Part shown: positions 15,849 to 24,569 of the stretch, in pieces
Position numbering within the stretch: position 1 is the stretch's first letter
Layout: each line of letters opens with the position of its first letter
Virus record (IMG/VR): IMGVR_UViG_3300031962_000002
Coordinates: 1-64,000 of that record
Origin: a virus
Direction: 5' to 3' (one strand)
Length of the DNA: 64,000 bases
Program-made: the position numbers and the translations under genes
The notes under the pieces: model-generated
Seen by the model: the letters and a program-made list of their open reading frames with translations, nothing else
Told to the model about the DNA's origin: nothing
Databases searched by the model: none

Positions 15849-17008
15849 TGAATGCAATGGTATTTCCAAGTGTAAGTAGTCGTGGCTGAAAGGGTGCCCT
15901 TGAAAGAAAAAGTTGTTGTAGTCTCTGAATTATTAACATATCCTCCATTGGCTCCTAAAGCTATTGCAGCGGCGTTATCTGGAATTAAAACCACCGACGG
16001 CGCAGAAGCATACGCAGCATTAAACGTAATTGTAGCGATAATTGAGGCCGCTGTGGGGCTACTGCCAGTCAACACAGAGATCAACCCTCCTGTATCCGAC
16101 CCACGCGTTATGTTTACTGTTGGGCTTGTCCCAGCTCCCACGCCTGCTGCAATGGCTGGTGGTCCGCCTTGTCCGACCAAATGTGATAGTGTCAAAGTAA
16201 AAACACCATTTCCAGTTAAAGAGGATGTAGATGTAGTGAATTGGAGGTTTATTAATTGAGAACTCGTTAAAGTTGATCCAAGTGTCAAAGCACCTATACT
16301 GCCAGAGAAACCTCCATATAAACTCATTCCAGTGGTTCCACTTGCTGGTTGAATGGTTGGATTACCACCACCAACTTGTGCGAATGTAAAATTTCCACTC
16401 TTGCTTGCAAATGCCAAATCAATGAGACTTGCGCTACCAGCCGTAGCGATCGTTCTGGTGCCACCAGAAATAGATGAACTTCCTAAATTCAAATCTCCGG
16501 CTGCATCTCCGAAAAGCCCTGAAGAAACGACATTTGTGCCGTTTGACATTGCTAATTCATTATTCAAGGCGGAATTACTGATTCCTGGTGGAAGCGCCCA
16601 TGAACCATCTGCTCTTAAAAAGTTTGTTGTTCCACCACCTGAAGAAGGGACAATTCCACTTCCGGTACTTGAAAAAGGATGTGTATCGGCAATTTGATAA
16701 TAAGTCCCATTGTAACTTACAATCCTTGTATCGCCTGCTTTTAGATCCCCACTTGCAAGTGCTACTGCACCTGAAAATTGAAGTGCTTTTGCTCCGAGAC
16801 TATTTCTGTTAAGGGTAGCTGCTCCAGTATTCCCGTTGGTAAATCTTACAAGGAACCTTTCATTTGTGGTATACACTGCTGGCAATGGCTCTGGAATCGT
16901 ATAGGTATTAGTTCCAGAAGCCACTAAGGTTTTTAAACCACCATCGACGCTCTGCCCACAGGCAGCTAGTGGAAATAAAATCAGAATTAATAATTTTCTT
17001 AGAACCAT
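15845..17008 (-). CDS. Fibre-like lipoprotein (387 aa)
   Basis: N-terminal lipoprotein signal peptide LLILILFPLAACGQS with lipobox Cys. Then a fibre-like, Ser/Gly/Thr-rich region (NFLRADGSWALPPG is an element known from phage tail fibres) and a C-terminal beta domain ending TTTYTWKYHCIQ. The ATG at 17008 lies inside the upstream gene's last codons (10-base overlap), and the next gene starts at an ATGA overlap. Combining fibre repeats with a lipobox suggests outer-membrane anchoring. Possibly an adhesin, receptor mask or receptor-binding protein; not resolved. Confidence 0.62.
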   Translation of the reverse strand: MVLRKLLILILFPLAACGQSVDGGLKTLVASGTNTYTIPEPLPAVYTTNERFLVRFTNGNTGAATLNRNSLGAKALQFSGAVALASGDLKAGDTRIVSYNGTYYQIADTHPFSSTGSGIVPSSGGGTTNFLRADGSWALPPGISNSALNNELAMSNGTNVVSSGLFGDAAGDLNLGSSSISGGTRTIATAGSASLIDLAFASKSGNFTFAQVGGGNPTIQPASGTTGMSLYGGFSGSIGALTLGSTLTSSQLINLQFTTSTSSLTGNGVFTLTLSHLVGQGGPPAIAAGVGAGTSPTVNITRGSDTGGLISVLTGSSPTAASIIATITFNAAYASAPSVVLIPDNAAAIALGANGGYVNNSETTTTFSFKGTLSATTTYTWKYHCIQ

Positions 17009-17631
17009 ATTTTCCAATTTGCTAATGTTTGTCCCGGATTGTCAATTTTTGCCATTATCGTGGCCCCAGCGGATAATCCTTCCCCTCCTGGTGAACCACC
17101 AACAGAGATATTCCACATATTCCCTGCCTTCACTATACCTGCGGACCCACTCCCTGTGGATGGGAAATTGTTAGAACTTGCATCGTAGTCTCCAAGATAA
17201 TCAACCGTCCCTGCCGGAAGCGAAACAGTTAATCGCCCTGCCGATAGTGCAGCGATAATTCCTTCAAAATCTACCTGTGAGGCAACTCCCAAAAGGGCAC
17301 CTTGATTGTAGAAGATGATGTTATTTCCAGCAAGAACTATTTGAACGTTGAGGGCCTGCCCTACTATTGGACTGACTCCGGGGAATGAATACTGTCCTGA
17401 AAGTTGCCGCAAAGCATATAGAAGGCTATCTGACAATGCCATCGTCATGTCGGCCTGATGAACATACGCCGTCAACAAATAGAGAATTTGTTTTGCTGTT
17501 TTTAACTGTTTTTTAGACTCTATTCCGTTGACGATGTTATTCGAGGCTTGGGCGCCAAGTTGTATCATGCGGTTTGTGGCCGCAAGGATTATAGCGTTTG
17601 CTTGTGTGCTTATTTGGCTTGGTACACCCAT
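16999..17631 (-). CDS. Putative virion/tail-fibre-associated protein (210 aa)
   Basis: The helical N-terminal half (IILAATNRMIQLGAQASNNI, then AKQILYLLTAYVHQADMTMA) resembles an assembly or attachment domain. The C-terminal half has a Gly/Ser-rich fibre-like section (YLGDYDASSNNFPSTGSGS). No signal peptide. It lies between the carbohydrate-binding-like protein and the fibre-like lipoprotein and could be an adaptor for fibres. Family unknown. Confidence 0.52.
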   Translation of the reverse strand: MGVPSQISTQANAIILAATNRMIQLGAQASNNIVNGIESKKQLKTAKQILYLLTAYVHQADMTMALSDSLLYALRQLSGQYSFPGVSPIVGQALNVQIVLAGNNIIFYNQGALLGVASQVDFEGIIAALSAGRLTVSLPAGTVDYLGDYDASSNNFPSTGSGSAGIVKAGNMWNISVGGSPGGEGLSAGATIMAKIDNPGQTLANWKIWF

Positions 17632-17634
17632 TTT

Positions 17635-18327
17635 TTAAAATTGTGCGCCATCGGCAAAATTCCAAACTGCTCCCAATGTCGTTAATCCCTCTGCATTTGA
17701 TTCAGCGTCCAAATTGTCACCTAATTGATCGGCTGACTGAATACACTGAATAAGTGTGTAAATATTGTCAAGGCGTTCTTTTTGCGAATCGTCCTCTGGA
17801 ATACCTAGAAGTCCTTTTTGGGTATAGCCTGCCATTTGATTTGACCAATACGTCGCGGCATTATAAGCCGTACTCCGACCAAGTATCGTGGTGATAATTG
17901 AAGAATTTCCAATGATTGTTGTAAAATCAATTACCGCTGCCCAAGTTCCGTCAGCGCCTGGCGTAGAACTGGTCGTGGTATTCGCTTGGTAGACTGTTCC
18001 GGCATATTCTACTACATTCCCACTCACATAACTTCCTGAACTCCAAATTGGTATGTTCAGTTTTGAGGCTTCATACCATCCGTCAATCGTTCTTTCGTAA
18101 GTGAATGTTGTCGCGGTTAAAGGATTGTAAGAATCAAGTACAAGTACTGTGTCGGCTGAATTGACATTTTTCTTTTTGAGTACTACATAATGGGCGTATG
18201 TGTTGAAGGCTGGATTTGGTGCGCCATACCCTCCTGGATTAGTAGAAGCATTGTAATTACCTGTGGTATCAGTAACAATCACTTGTGTACTACTGAATGT
18301 TACTGTAATTACCACTGATAATGCCAT
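17635..18327 (-). CDS. Virion protein with chitin-binding (CBM5/12)-like module
   Basis: A 230-residue protein. Residues ~93-130 (W-x2-GSYVSGNVVEYAGTVYQA, ending DGTWAAV) follow the CBM5/12 pattern of aromatic residues and a conserved Y-x-G-x-V-V-x-Y-x-G-x2-Y core, known to bind chitin or related polysaccharide. The N-terminal ~85 residues are beta-rich and the C-terminus is helical. No signal peptide. Probably a particle component that touches surface glycan; particle location is inferred from neighbouring capsid and fibre genes. Terminators at 18362 and 19356 separate it from the capsid gene. Confidence 0.6.
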   Translation of the reverse strand: MALSVVITVTFSSTQVIVTDTTGNYNASTNPGGYGAPNPAFNTYAHYVVLKKKNVNSADTVLVLDSYNPLTATTFTYERTIDGWYEASKLNIPIWSSGSYVSGNVVEYAGTVYQANTTTSSTPGADGTWAAVIDFTTIIGNSSIITTILGRSTAYNAATYWSNQMAGYTQKGLLGIPEDDSQKERLDNIYTLIQCIQSADQLGDNLDAESNAEGLTTLGAVWNFADGAQF

Positions 18328-18361
18328 TGCTTTTTTATTTTAAATAAAATTATTAAAACTG

Positions 18362-18395
18362 AAAAGGGTGAGCCACCTTAACGATGGCTACACCC
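18362..18395 (-). terminator. Intrinsic terminator after the 18437-19333 gene
   Basis: Read on the minus strand: GGGTG, AGCCA paired with TGGCT, CACCC around a ~10-base loop, followed by TTTTCAGTTTT. The 10-bp stem with one or two mispairs and the trailing T run sit 42 bases past the gene end. Confidence 0.7.
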
Positions 18396-18436
18396 GATTC
18401 TCGCTTCCCCCACCTTCCTAAAGCGGTCCTTAAATT

Positions 18437-19333
18437 TCATTTGGTCACGTTTAACGCCTGCCGTAGCATCTTGGCGAATAACTGGTAGTTCTTTTTCCCT
18501 TCTTCGCTCATCAAATAAGTGATCAAGGATTCAACTTTATCGATGTCTGCTTCAGGCTTATGAAGTTCTACCATGTCGGTATCGGTATCTAACCAATAAG
18601 CGCCGCCATCGAATGTTAAAACAGCATAAACCTGGGCATCGTAAATCTGAACCCTCAATTGTGTTTTCTGGTCAGGATGGGCACCCATTACCTGTTTAGG
18701 GAAAGTATGTGCCAACTGAATAAGTTCGTATTTTACCTCATCTGGCTTATTTGTAAAGCCTTCTAGGAATGATTTCACATGAAGTTTGGCATCTGGGCTG
18801 GTGTTCATTTTGGCTGCTACCTCTTTGAGGTATTGCCATGAACTTTCGCGTATCATTTTCTCTGCTTGATACCTCATATCAGCCAATTGCATGAAAGAAG
18901 TGACTCTCTTCGTGCCAACCAACTCGAACTTGGGGGCAAATTTTGCTCCCATCTGCTTACGGTAGAAATTGGATTCATTGTCCTTGTTCCGCATCGCGAA
19001 CTGATAAATCGCTGGATCTGACGTCCGCAATTCTCCTTTTTTGAATTCGAGGGCCTGATATACCGGTCGGGCTTGTGATCCGCCACCCATGGAAGTATAG
19101 CCCTTTATGAAAGTCGCTATTTTCTTAGACTTTGGACCGCCTACTTCGTAGGGATCGGTTATTTGTTGTACACCTGAAAGTTGTACGAATTCAGGACATG
19201 ACGGAAAATCTCTGCTCCCGTCCTTAACAAAGGCGTTTTTGAGCCGAAATACGGCTACATCGTTCTCTTTTAATTTCGGAATGGAATTAAGCAACTTCGG
19301 GCTTAACTCTTTGACATCGTCTAGAATTTGCAT
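18437..19333 (-). CDS. Hypothetical virion-associated protein (298 aa)
   Basis: Soluble mixed alpha/beta protein. The C-terminus is helical (KVESLITYLMSEEGKKNYQL), preceded by beta strands (VQIYDAQVYAVLTFDGGAYW). It is flanked by terminators on both sides and lies right after the capsid-like gene, suggesting a separately controlled head protein. The leader TTTAACCCCCAACTCAAAATG resembles that of the gene at 56353. No family recognised. Confidence 0.55.
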   Translation of the reverse strand: MQILDDVKELSPKLLNSIPKLKENDVAVFRLKNAFVKDGSRDFPSCPEFVQLSGVQQITDPYEVGGPKSKKIATFIKGYTSMGGGSQARPVYQALEFKKGELRTSDPAIYQFAMRNKDNESNFYRKQMGAKFAPKFELVGTKRVTSFMQLADMRYQAEKMIRESSWQYLKEVAAKMNTSPDAKLHVKSFLEGFTNKPDEVKYELIQLAHTFPKQVMGAHPDQKTQLRVQIYDAQVYAVLTFDGGAYWLDTDTDMVELHKPEADIDKVESLITYLMSEEGKKNYQLFAKMLRQALNVTK

Positions 19334-19355
19334 TTTGAGTTGGGGGTTAAATTAT

Positions 19356-19391
19356 TAAAAAAAGGAAGGGGAGGTTAAAATTTCCCCTTCC
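19356..19391 (-). terminator. Strong intrinsic terminator after the capsid gene
   Basis: Minus-strand GGAAGGGG, 12-base AT-rich loop, CCCCTTCC, then TTTTTTT. A perfect 8-bp GC-rich stem and T run 7 bases after the capsid gene stop. It separates capsid expression from the next gene. Confidence 0.9.
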
Positions 19392-19397
19392 TGTAAA

Positions 19398-20837
19398 TCA
19401 TGCTGCTTTTGTCAGAATCAGGAACTTGTTACGGCACCGGATTTCCAACCCTTTGTACGACATCGCATTTATCCTCCAGAATGCGGCATCGCTCGTCGCT
19501 CCACCAGGGGCCAACGCACCGTCGCTCCATACCCTGTGGTCACCTTTGTTCTCATGAGCTGCGCCACCACAGTCGGCATATACCAACTGGAGGTAAGGCT
19601 CACGATCATTGTAACCATCACCTGGTTCAGGATTCATGGTCGTTCCCATGGGAATGAAGACAGCCATATCTTTGTACGGCATGTTTCCAGCACCCAGTGA
19701 ATCAGAATGCGCCAAGCAATCCCATGTCTGCATGTGTAAATTGTAAGGCTCGATGTTGATCGACTTGAAATTCAAACTAACTGCCTGTTCTTTGCCCTTG
19801 TCAAAGGCATCGAAAGAGATGTTTTTGTCAGAATTCAAATTGAAATCAATAAGCCAGTTTTTCCAGCCAAGGTTTAAGTTCAAACCCTGACCTACGATGT
19901 AGTCATGCTCCCCGTAGGACCGGTTCAGAATCAAAATCGCATCATCCACGGTGGTCATGTCAGGAGTACCAAAATACTCAAGCGTGTTACCATTTGCGTT
20001 GATTTGAGGAATCAAACCAGTTGCCATTTGGATGTTCTTCGAGTTCGCATTGGTAAGCGCATTAGAGGCTGGGTTGACCAATAAAGCCAAGTCTTCCTGA
20101 TATGCAAACCGATCCATCATTTCATCAATCCCAAGGGGGTGCAAGAACGGAATACCGTTCCACTCGAATTCTGTTTCGTTACCCTGCGCAAAGTCGCTGG
20201 CAAGGTAAGATTCCCTGAAAGCCTGGATGTAGTTCGTCACCTTGTCGGTGTTCGGAGTACGGCTTTCCGTAGCGGACGATTGTTCTTGTTGCGCATTGGA
20301 GTAGAACACCATCGAAGAACCAACCACTGCGGCTGCAATGATATTATAATTCGTGGAGTCTACCGGATAAACCGTCACCGTGTGGGCGCTGTCAACTGTC
20401 CTGTTCACAGAATACACATATCCGGCTGTTTGGTTCTCGAAAAGAACCGTCTGACCAACTACAGGGAATGATTGCTTTCCACCATTCAGGTGATCGCCAG
20501 GGGCCAGCGTGATCGTGGCATTCGTGCCATTATCAACAACCGTGGTCACCGTAGCGGATGCCGACATCCACTGTCCATTCTCATGGTAGTAGTACTGGAA
20601 GCGCTTCGCTTTCCGCTTTCCCATATACCCTTTAACTACTCTCATCCACTGAAGCGCCGCTGCTTTGGGCACCCGCTGAATGAGTTTCTTGTAATAATCG
20701 CGTTGGTAGATATCGTAACTAGATACTAGACCATACGCGAGAATCTGTCCGTAATTTTCACCGCTGTTTCCATAGGTCGCTGATGGACCGCCTGAACCAT
20801 TGATGCCCGGAACTGCACTTGCGTTCGTATTTGCCAT
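19398..20837 (-). CDS. Probable major capsid protein
   Basis: A 479-residue protein with the size, flexible Gly/Ser-rich N-terminus (MANTNASAVPGINGSGGPS) and mixed alpha/beta content of a HK97-fold major capsid protein of Bacteroidota podovirus-like phages. Support is contextual: a scaffold-like gene precedes it, a strong terminator follows it, and leader and terminator make a tightly controlled unit. No diagnostic short motif exists for this fold, so structure prediction would be needed. An alternative is another abundant head protein, but no better capsid candidate is seen in the window. Confidence 0.68.
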   Translation of the reverse strand: MANTNASAVPGINGSGGPSATYGNSGENYGQILAYGLVSSYDIYQRDYYKKLIQRVPKAAALQWMRVVKGYMGKRKAKRFQYYYHENGQWMSASATVTTVVDNGTNATITLAPGDHLNGGKQSFPVVGQTVLFENQTAGYVYSVNRTVDSAHTVTVYPVDSTNYNIIAAAVVGSSMVFYSNAQQEQSSATESRTPNTDKVTNYIQAFRESYLASDFAQGNETEFEWNGIPFLHPLGIDEMMDRFAYQEDLALLVNPASNALTNANSKNIQMATGLIPQINANGNTLEYFGTPDMTTVDDAILILNRSYGEHDYIVGQGLNLNLGWKNWLIDFNLNSDKNISFDAFDKGKEQAVSLNFKSINIEPYNLHMQTWDCLAHSDSLGAGNMPYKDMAVFIPMGTTMNPEPGDGYNDREPYLQLVYADCGGAAHENKGDHRVWSDGALAPGGATSDAAFWRINAMSYKGLEIRCRNKFLILTKAA

Positions 20838-20901
20838 TTTTGTTTCTTTTTTAAAGGTTTAAATTCATCCGCTTTAGGATAGATTTAGTCTTTAAAAAAA
20901 C

Positions 20902-22107
20902 TCAAACTTCAATTCCCTTTGCCTGTGCCCATGCTTCCGCTGGTGAGTTTGCCTTTTTCTTGGCAACCACTGGCGGTTGAGGTACTTGGGACGGGTTTTT
21001 GGGGTCAGACGCATTTCTGGCTTCATTAACTTTGGCCAGTTGACCTAATTTTAAGCCATGCGCGTATGCCATTTGAGCTTTCTTTTGGTGGTTCCGCATC
21101 TCATGAAATTCCCGGACGAAGGACGGATAATCAAATCCTTTCTCCGTCTGGAACTCAGCCATGAAATTATTCCACCATTGTTGGGGGTTTAAGGCATCCT
21201 GTTTCAAGGTTTCGAGTTCTTGTGGGTTCTCGATGACCATGTTCAAGAAGTCGCTTTCCTGGGGGGTTTCAGTGAACGCGAGCCTTATTCCTCCAAAGTT
21301 GTCTACCGCACTTTGAATGTTTCTCTCCACTTCTTCAGAGATTTGTCGTGCCTGTTGTTGCGGCTGCTCTTCGGCAGCCTTAAACGACTTAGAAACCTCT
21401 GAAATTAACTTTGTGGCATCCTTCACTTCGTTAGCAAGGGCTCGTTCTTTGACAAGATTCCCCTCTAAGTCGGCATACTTTTGTTCGTATTCGGCTTGGA
21501 AATATTCATGGGCTTTGTCTGGTGTCAAATCCGAGTTTTTCGGATCAACCAGATAAGCCTCAAAAAGTACTTCCTTTGGGGATTTCCCTTCTGGATTAAA
21601 GGATACCGCACGGAGAGTGCGCATGGCAGTTTGGGCCGCTTCCGGTCCTGAGAGATCAGCCAAAAGTTCGTGAACCATCCTTGTTCGTTCATCTTTGTAT
21701 TTTGGCTTAAATCCTTGTTCTGCCTGTTCCAACAGTTCATTATAGTGGTTAAGAACGCCTACCAAATCTTCTTCCGATTTGATACCGCCATCTGTCAATT
21801 TGCTTAGATGGCCGTAAAAAACAGGATCTTCGATTGTGGCCTCTTGCGGGGCCGTAGCAGGCGTTTGGTCACCAGCTTTTGGTTCTGCTGGAGGTGTCGC
21901 AGTATTATCGTCTTTCGGCAAAGTTGCCGTTGGTGTCGGTTGTGGTTTTTCGCCCTCTTTTTGTAAAGGAGTGGTTTGTACTGGCGGCGCTGGTGGTTCT
22001 GCTGGGGGAGTGACTGGGGGCGTTGGTTGCAGTGGTTCTGCTCCGGGAGGGGCTGCATTCATATTTTGGAATGCTTCCTGAAGGGTACTGCCTGATAATT
22101 TTTCCAT
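20902..22107 (-). CDS. Scaffold-like protein (401 aa)
   Basis: The first ~90 residues are a Pro/Ala/Thr-rich disordered tail. Residues ~100-340 are acidic and helical (EDPVFYGHLSKLTDGGIKSE, then Gln/Glu-rich helices), and the C-terminus is basic. The composition and position just upstream of the capsid-like gene match phage scaffolding proteins, which guide head assembly and leave before packaging. No protease domain is visible. Upstream lies the divergent region 22108-22244. Confidence 0.6.
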   Translation of the reverse strand: MEKLSGSTLQEAFQNMNAAPPGAEPLQPTPPVTPPAEPPAPPVQTTPLQKEGEKPQPTPTATLPKDDNTATPPAEPKAGDQTPATAPQEATIEDPVFYGHLSKLTDGGIKSEEDLVGVLNHYNELLEQAEQGFKPKYKDERTRMVHELLADLSGPEAAQTAMRTLRAVSFNPEGKSPKEVLFEAYLVDPKNSDLTPDKAHEYFQAEYEQKYADLEGNLVKERALANEVKDATKLISEVSKSFKAAEEQPQQQARQISEEVERNIQSAVDNFGGIRLAFTETPQESDFLNMVIENPQELETLKQDALNPQQWWNNFMAEFQTEKGFDYPSFVREFHEMRNHQKKAQMAYAHGLKLGQLAKVNEARNASDPKNPSQVPQPPVVAKKKANSPAEAWAQAKGIEV

Positions 22108-22200
22108 GTGGGGGTATGGTTTTTTCTATCCGTTTTTCTATTTAGCATAATGTACGGATATGCGAATGAACTATTTTTTTGATTAATTTGCAAATAGATT

Positions 22201-22219
22201 GCACTTGAAGGACAAGTGC
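22201..22219. promoter_or_regulatory. Inverted repeat in the divergent regulatory region
   Basis: GCACTTG, AAGGA, CAAGTGC: a perfect 7-bp inverted repeat 26 bases before the plus-strand gene at 22245, inside the 137-base divergent space. It could be an operator or a short 5' hairpin. No exact TAnnTTTG promoter was found on either strand here; that absence may reflect a different (late) promoter class. Confidence 0.45.
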
Positions 22220-22244
22220 TGCCATTAACTAAACAGAAAAAACT

Positions 22245-22547
22245 ATGGCACAATCAGTAAAGCCTCCCTTCGTGGGAGCAATCGTTATCTACCATGTCTC
22301 AGATAGCGAGAAGGTTCAAAACAACGGTTCCAATGAAATGCCAGCGATCATCACGCGGGTATGGTCCAAAACTCCACCATTCACGGTGAATTTGAAGGGA
22401 CTGCCGGATGGTACGGGTACTTTTTGGAGAACTTCTGTCATCCACCAAAATCCTTATCCCGGCACAGTCGTAGCCCAGATAAGCGGATGGCGCTGGCCAG
22501 ATGAAGACTTGCAACGTGGTGAAGCATCCATGGAAGCGAGTGAGTAA
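22245..22547 (+). CDS. Solitary plus-strand hypothetical protein (100 aa)
   Basis: The only plus-strand gene within 46 kb of minus-strand genes. It has its own 5' inverted repeat and its own strong terminator at 22553. The protein is small and beta-rich (GAIVIYHVSDSE, PAIITRVWSKTPPFTVNL, GWRWPDED); similar short phage proteins of unknown role exist. The layout fits a moron-type independently expressed gene, so lysogenic expression or host modification is possible. Function unknown. Confidence 0.6.
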   Translation: MAQSVKPPFVGAIVIYHVSDSEKVQNNGSNEMPAIITRVWSKTPPFTVNLKGLPDGTGTFWRTSVIHQNPYPGTVVAQISGWRWPDEDLQRGEASMEASE

Positions 22548-22552
22548 AAATT

Positions 22553-22573
22553 AGAGGGCTTCGGCCCTCTTTT
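22553..22573. terminator. Bidirectional terminator with UUCG tetraloop
   Basis: AGAGGGC, loop TTCG, GCCCTCT, TTTT: a perfect 7-bp stem with the extra-stable tetraloop on the plus strand, and A-rich on its other side, so it can serve both the plus gene at 22245 and the minus gene ending at 22573. Confidence 0.92.
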
Positions 22574-23103
22574 CATAAAGCCTTACATTTCTCTATCGCC
22601 TCTCGCGCTGACTCTTCGTGGTTTGGTTGATAGCCCATCCGATCGGACATCTGAAATAAGTCTTCGTGCGGCATGATCACCGTGTTCCATGGCTGATTGA
22701 GATGTGTGAAAATCCTGTCGGCCTCCCGGAGCAAGTTCTGATCAACTCCGTATTTATCTATGTACTTGTCGAATACTTTCAGCATTCCTTTGTGGAAATA
22801 ACAGCCCCAGCCGACCAGCGTACAACCCATGTCTTCGTACTTCTTCTGAAATTCCTTGGTCATTGTATTGGTCAATCGGCCATCGTATTTTGAAAAAAGA
22901 ACCTGGTAGTTCACGAAGCAATCATCGTCACACACAAAAATAATGTCATTCTTTGCTTTCGCTGCGCACAAATAGCGATGATAAACAGACGGACACTTGG
23001 TATAAATTAAAATTTCATCGAAAAAATCTTGATCAAGTCTGTCAAGAATTATTTCAGGAAAATTATCTTCGCGAGTTATTAAAATGCAACTTATCTTTTC
23101 CAT
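22573..23103 (-). CDS. Small glycosyltransferase-like protein (176 aa)
   Basis: A short nucleotide-sugar transferase-like fold. A beta strand (ISCILITRE) is followed by a CDDDCFV motif near residue 58, resembling the D-x-D metal/UDP-sugar motif, then a Trp/Cys-rich acceptor region and HEDLFQMS. Half the usual length of GT-A enzymes. It ends the glycan operon. The ATG at 23103 is taken because it follows the homing-gene stop. Probably capsule- or LPS-type sugar transfer; donor and acceptor unknown. Confidence 0.6.
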   Translation of the reverse strand: MEKISCILITREDNFPEIILDRLDQDFFDEILIYTKCPSVYHRYLCAAKAKNDIIFVCDDDCFVNYQVLFSKYDGRLTNTMTKEFQKKYEDMGCTLVGWGCYFHKGMLKVFDKYIDKYGVDQNLLREADRIFTHLNQPWNTVIMPHEDLFQMSDRMGYQPNHEESAREAIEKCKAL

Positions 23104-23104
23104 C

Positions 23105-23725
23105 CTATATTTCATTTAATTTTGCGAATTCACCAAATTGTATTTTAGCTGCTTCATTATATGCCTTAGCAGCTAATTCAGCCGTCCTAAACGCTCCCAA
23201 GTAACTCTTCCCAACTTTTGCTTGATAAGTGTTATTTCTAGTTTTATGTACTCCTTTATAAAAGCTGGTTACCCTCTTTGAAACATTTTGAGTATTTTGA
23301 GCCGTGGTGCATATCCTTAAATTTATTCTCCGGTTGTCAAGTTTAATTCCGCTAATATGATCTGTGTCCATGCCTTTTGGAGTATTCATAATAAGGCGGT
23401 GCATTGTCTCTCTGATGCCATGTCTTGTGCTAGTGGCTGCATATCCAGTTTTTAAAATTAACCATGTATGCTTATTAACTAATTCAAAGTCTTCTTTGTC
23501 AAAAAGTACATTGAATATTCCACGACTATTTTTTATTACAATCTCACAATGTGATTCATGATGGATTATTTCATTTTGTCTCTTCCTTTTGCCTTTTAAT
23601 TTATCTGCGGCCCTTTTTTTTCTACAATCATTGGAGCAAAAATGACCATGACCATTTTCAATGACATGAGGCCACACAAAAAATTCTTTGCCACATTCTC
23701 CGCAAATCCTTAATATTTTAGGCAT
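23105..23725 (-). CDS. Free-standing HNH homing endonuclease with AP2 domain
   Basis: A 206-residue protein. The N-terminal zinc finger is CGECGKEF followed by CSNDCRKK. A central HNH_3-type nuclease (DTDHISGIKLDNRRINLR, residues ~125-142, with the His-Asn-Asn pattern) follows, then a C-terminal AP2-like DNA-binding domain (KGVHKTRNNTYQAKVG, then AFRTAELAAKAYNEAA). This layout is well known for selfish phage endonucleases. It is squeezed between two glycan genes with 4- and 1-base gaps, which suggests invasion of the operon without an obvious intron. Confidence 0.85.
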   Translation of the reverse strand: MPKILRICGECGKEFFVWPHVIENGHGHFCSNDCRKKRAADKLKGKRKRQNEIIHHESHCEIVIKNSRGIFNVLFDKEDFELVNKHTWLILKTGYAATSTRHGIRETMHRLIMNTPKGMDTDHISGIKLDNRRINLRICTTAQNTQNVSKRVTSFYKGVHKTRNNTYQAKVGKSYLGAFRTAELAAKAYNEAAKIQFGEFAKLNEI

Positions 23726-23729
23726 ATCA

Positions 23730-24569
23730 CTATATCAAATTTAAAATTTCCTCTTTGGTGTACCGTTCACTGTGAAAAGAATCTGGCAATTCAGGAGTTA
23801 TTATTTCGTGCATGTTCTCCCCAGGCTGAAGGCCAATTGTCTTAACTGGCACCTTGCCGTACTTTTCCATCATGGCGTTAAGAAGGTCACCCAATCGAAT
23901 TGATTTCATGGCAGTGATGTACGGTGTCGCATCTTTAGCTTTCTCAATGCACTCAAAAATCAAATCAATGGCCTGATCTACTGACCAGAAAAATCTTGTG
24001 GAGTCAATATCGGTTACTATTATTTCTTCGCCTTTCTTCATTTTGTCTCTCCATTTGCACAAAACCGACCCCGAACTATAAAGCACATTTCCGTATCGTA
24101 CAGTCCTATATTTGGTATAGCAATTCATCTCTTGCGCCTCAATCATCATTTTTTCTCCCAATTTCTTTGAAATTCCATAGACCCCAGTTCCTTGAGCTGC
24201 CTTATCGGACGAGATGAATACAAATTTGTCAGGATTAGTTTCCAGTGATTCGTTTATCACATTCATGCAACCTATAACATTTGTGTTTATGCACGATTGA
24301 ACATCCTTCTCAGCAATACCCACATGTTTAAGCGCCGCCATTAAAAAAATTTGGTCAGCAAAATTCATTGCTTTTTTACCCACCGATTGATACCGGATGT
24401 CGCCAATCATTATTTGCACAGATGGAAATTTTTCTTTCAATGCAACCGCCAATGATTCATTTCGTGAAACGGATAGGATATTTGTTTCTCCTTGTGAAAT
24501 CAACCGTTGAATAAGTGCATGACCAAGGAATCCAGAACCTCCAAATAAAACAATTCTACTATTTTTCAT
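23730..24569 (-). CDS. PseB/CapD-like NAD-dependent sugar dehydratase-epimerase
   Basis: A 279-residue extended short-chain dehydrogenase. Nucleotide-binding GGSGFLG at residues 10-16, AALKHV near 78, SSDKA at 120-124 and Y131-x3-K135, matching UDP-GlcNAc 4,6-dehydratase/CapD enzymes whose catalytic set includes Asp-Lys and Tyr. It likely makes a keto-deoxy sugar nucleotide for surface polysaccharide. The single domain lacks the membrane part of large CapD proteins. The start overlaps the upstream gene by 11 bases. A complete pseudaminic or legionaminic pathway is not seen in the window. Confidence 0.82.
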   Translation of the reverse strand: MKNSRIVLFGGSGFLGHALIQRLISQGETNILSVSRNESLAVALKEKFPSVQIMIGDIRYQSVGKKAMNFADQIFLMAALKHVGIAEKDVQSCINTNVIGCMNVINESLETNPDKFVFISSDKAAQGTGVYGISKKLGEKMMIEAQEMNCYTKYRTVRYGNVLYSSGSVLCKWRDKMKKGEEIIVTDIDSTRFFWSVDQAIDLIFECIEKAKDATPYITAMKSIRLGDLLNAMMEKYGKVPVKTIGLQPGENMHEIITPELPDSFHSERYTKEEILNLI

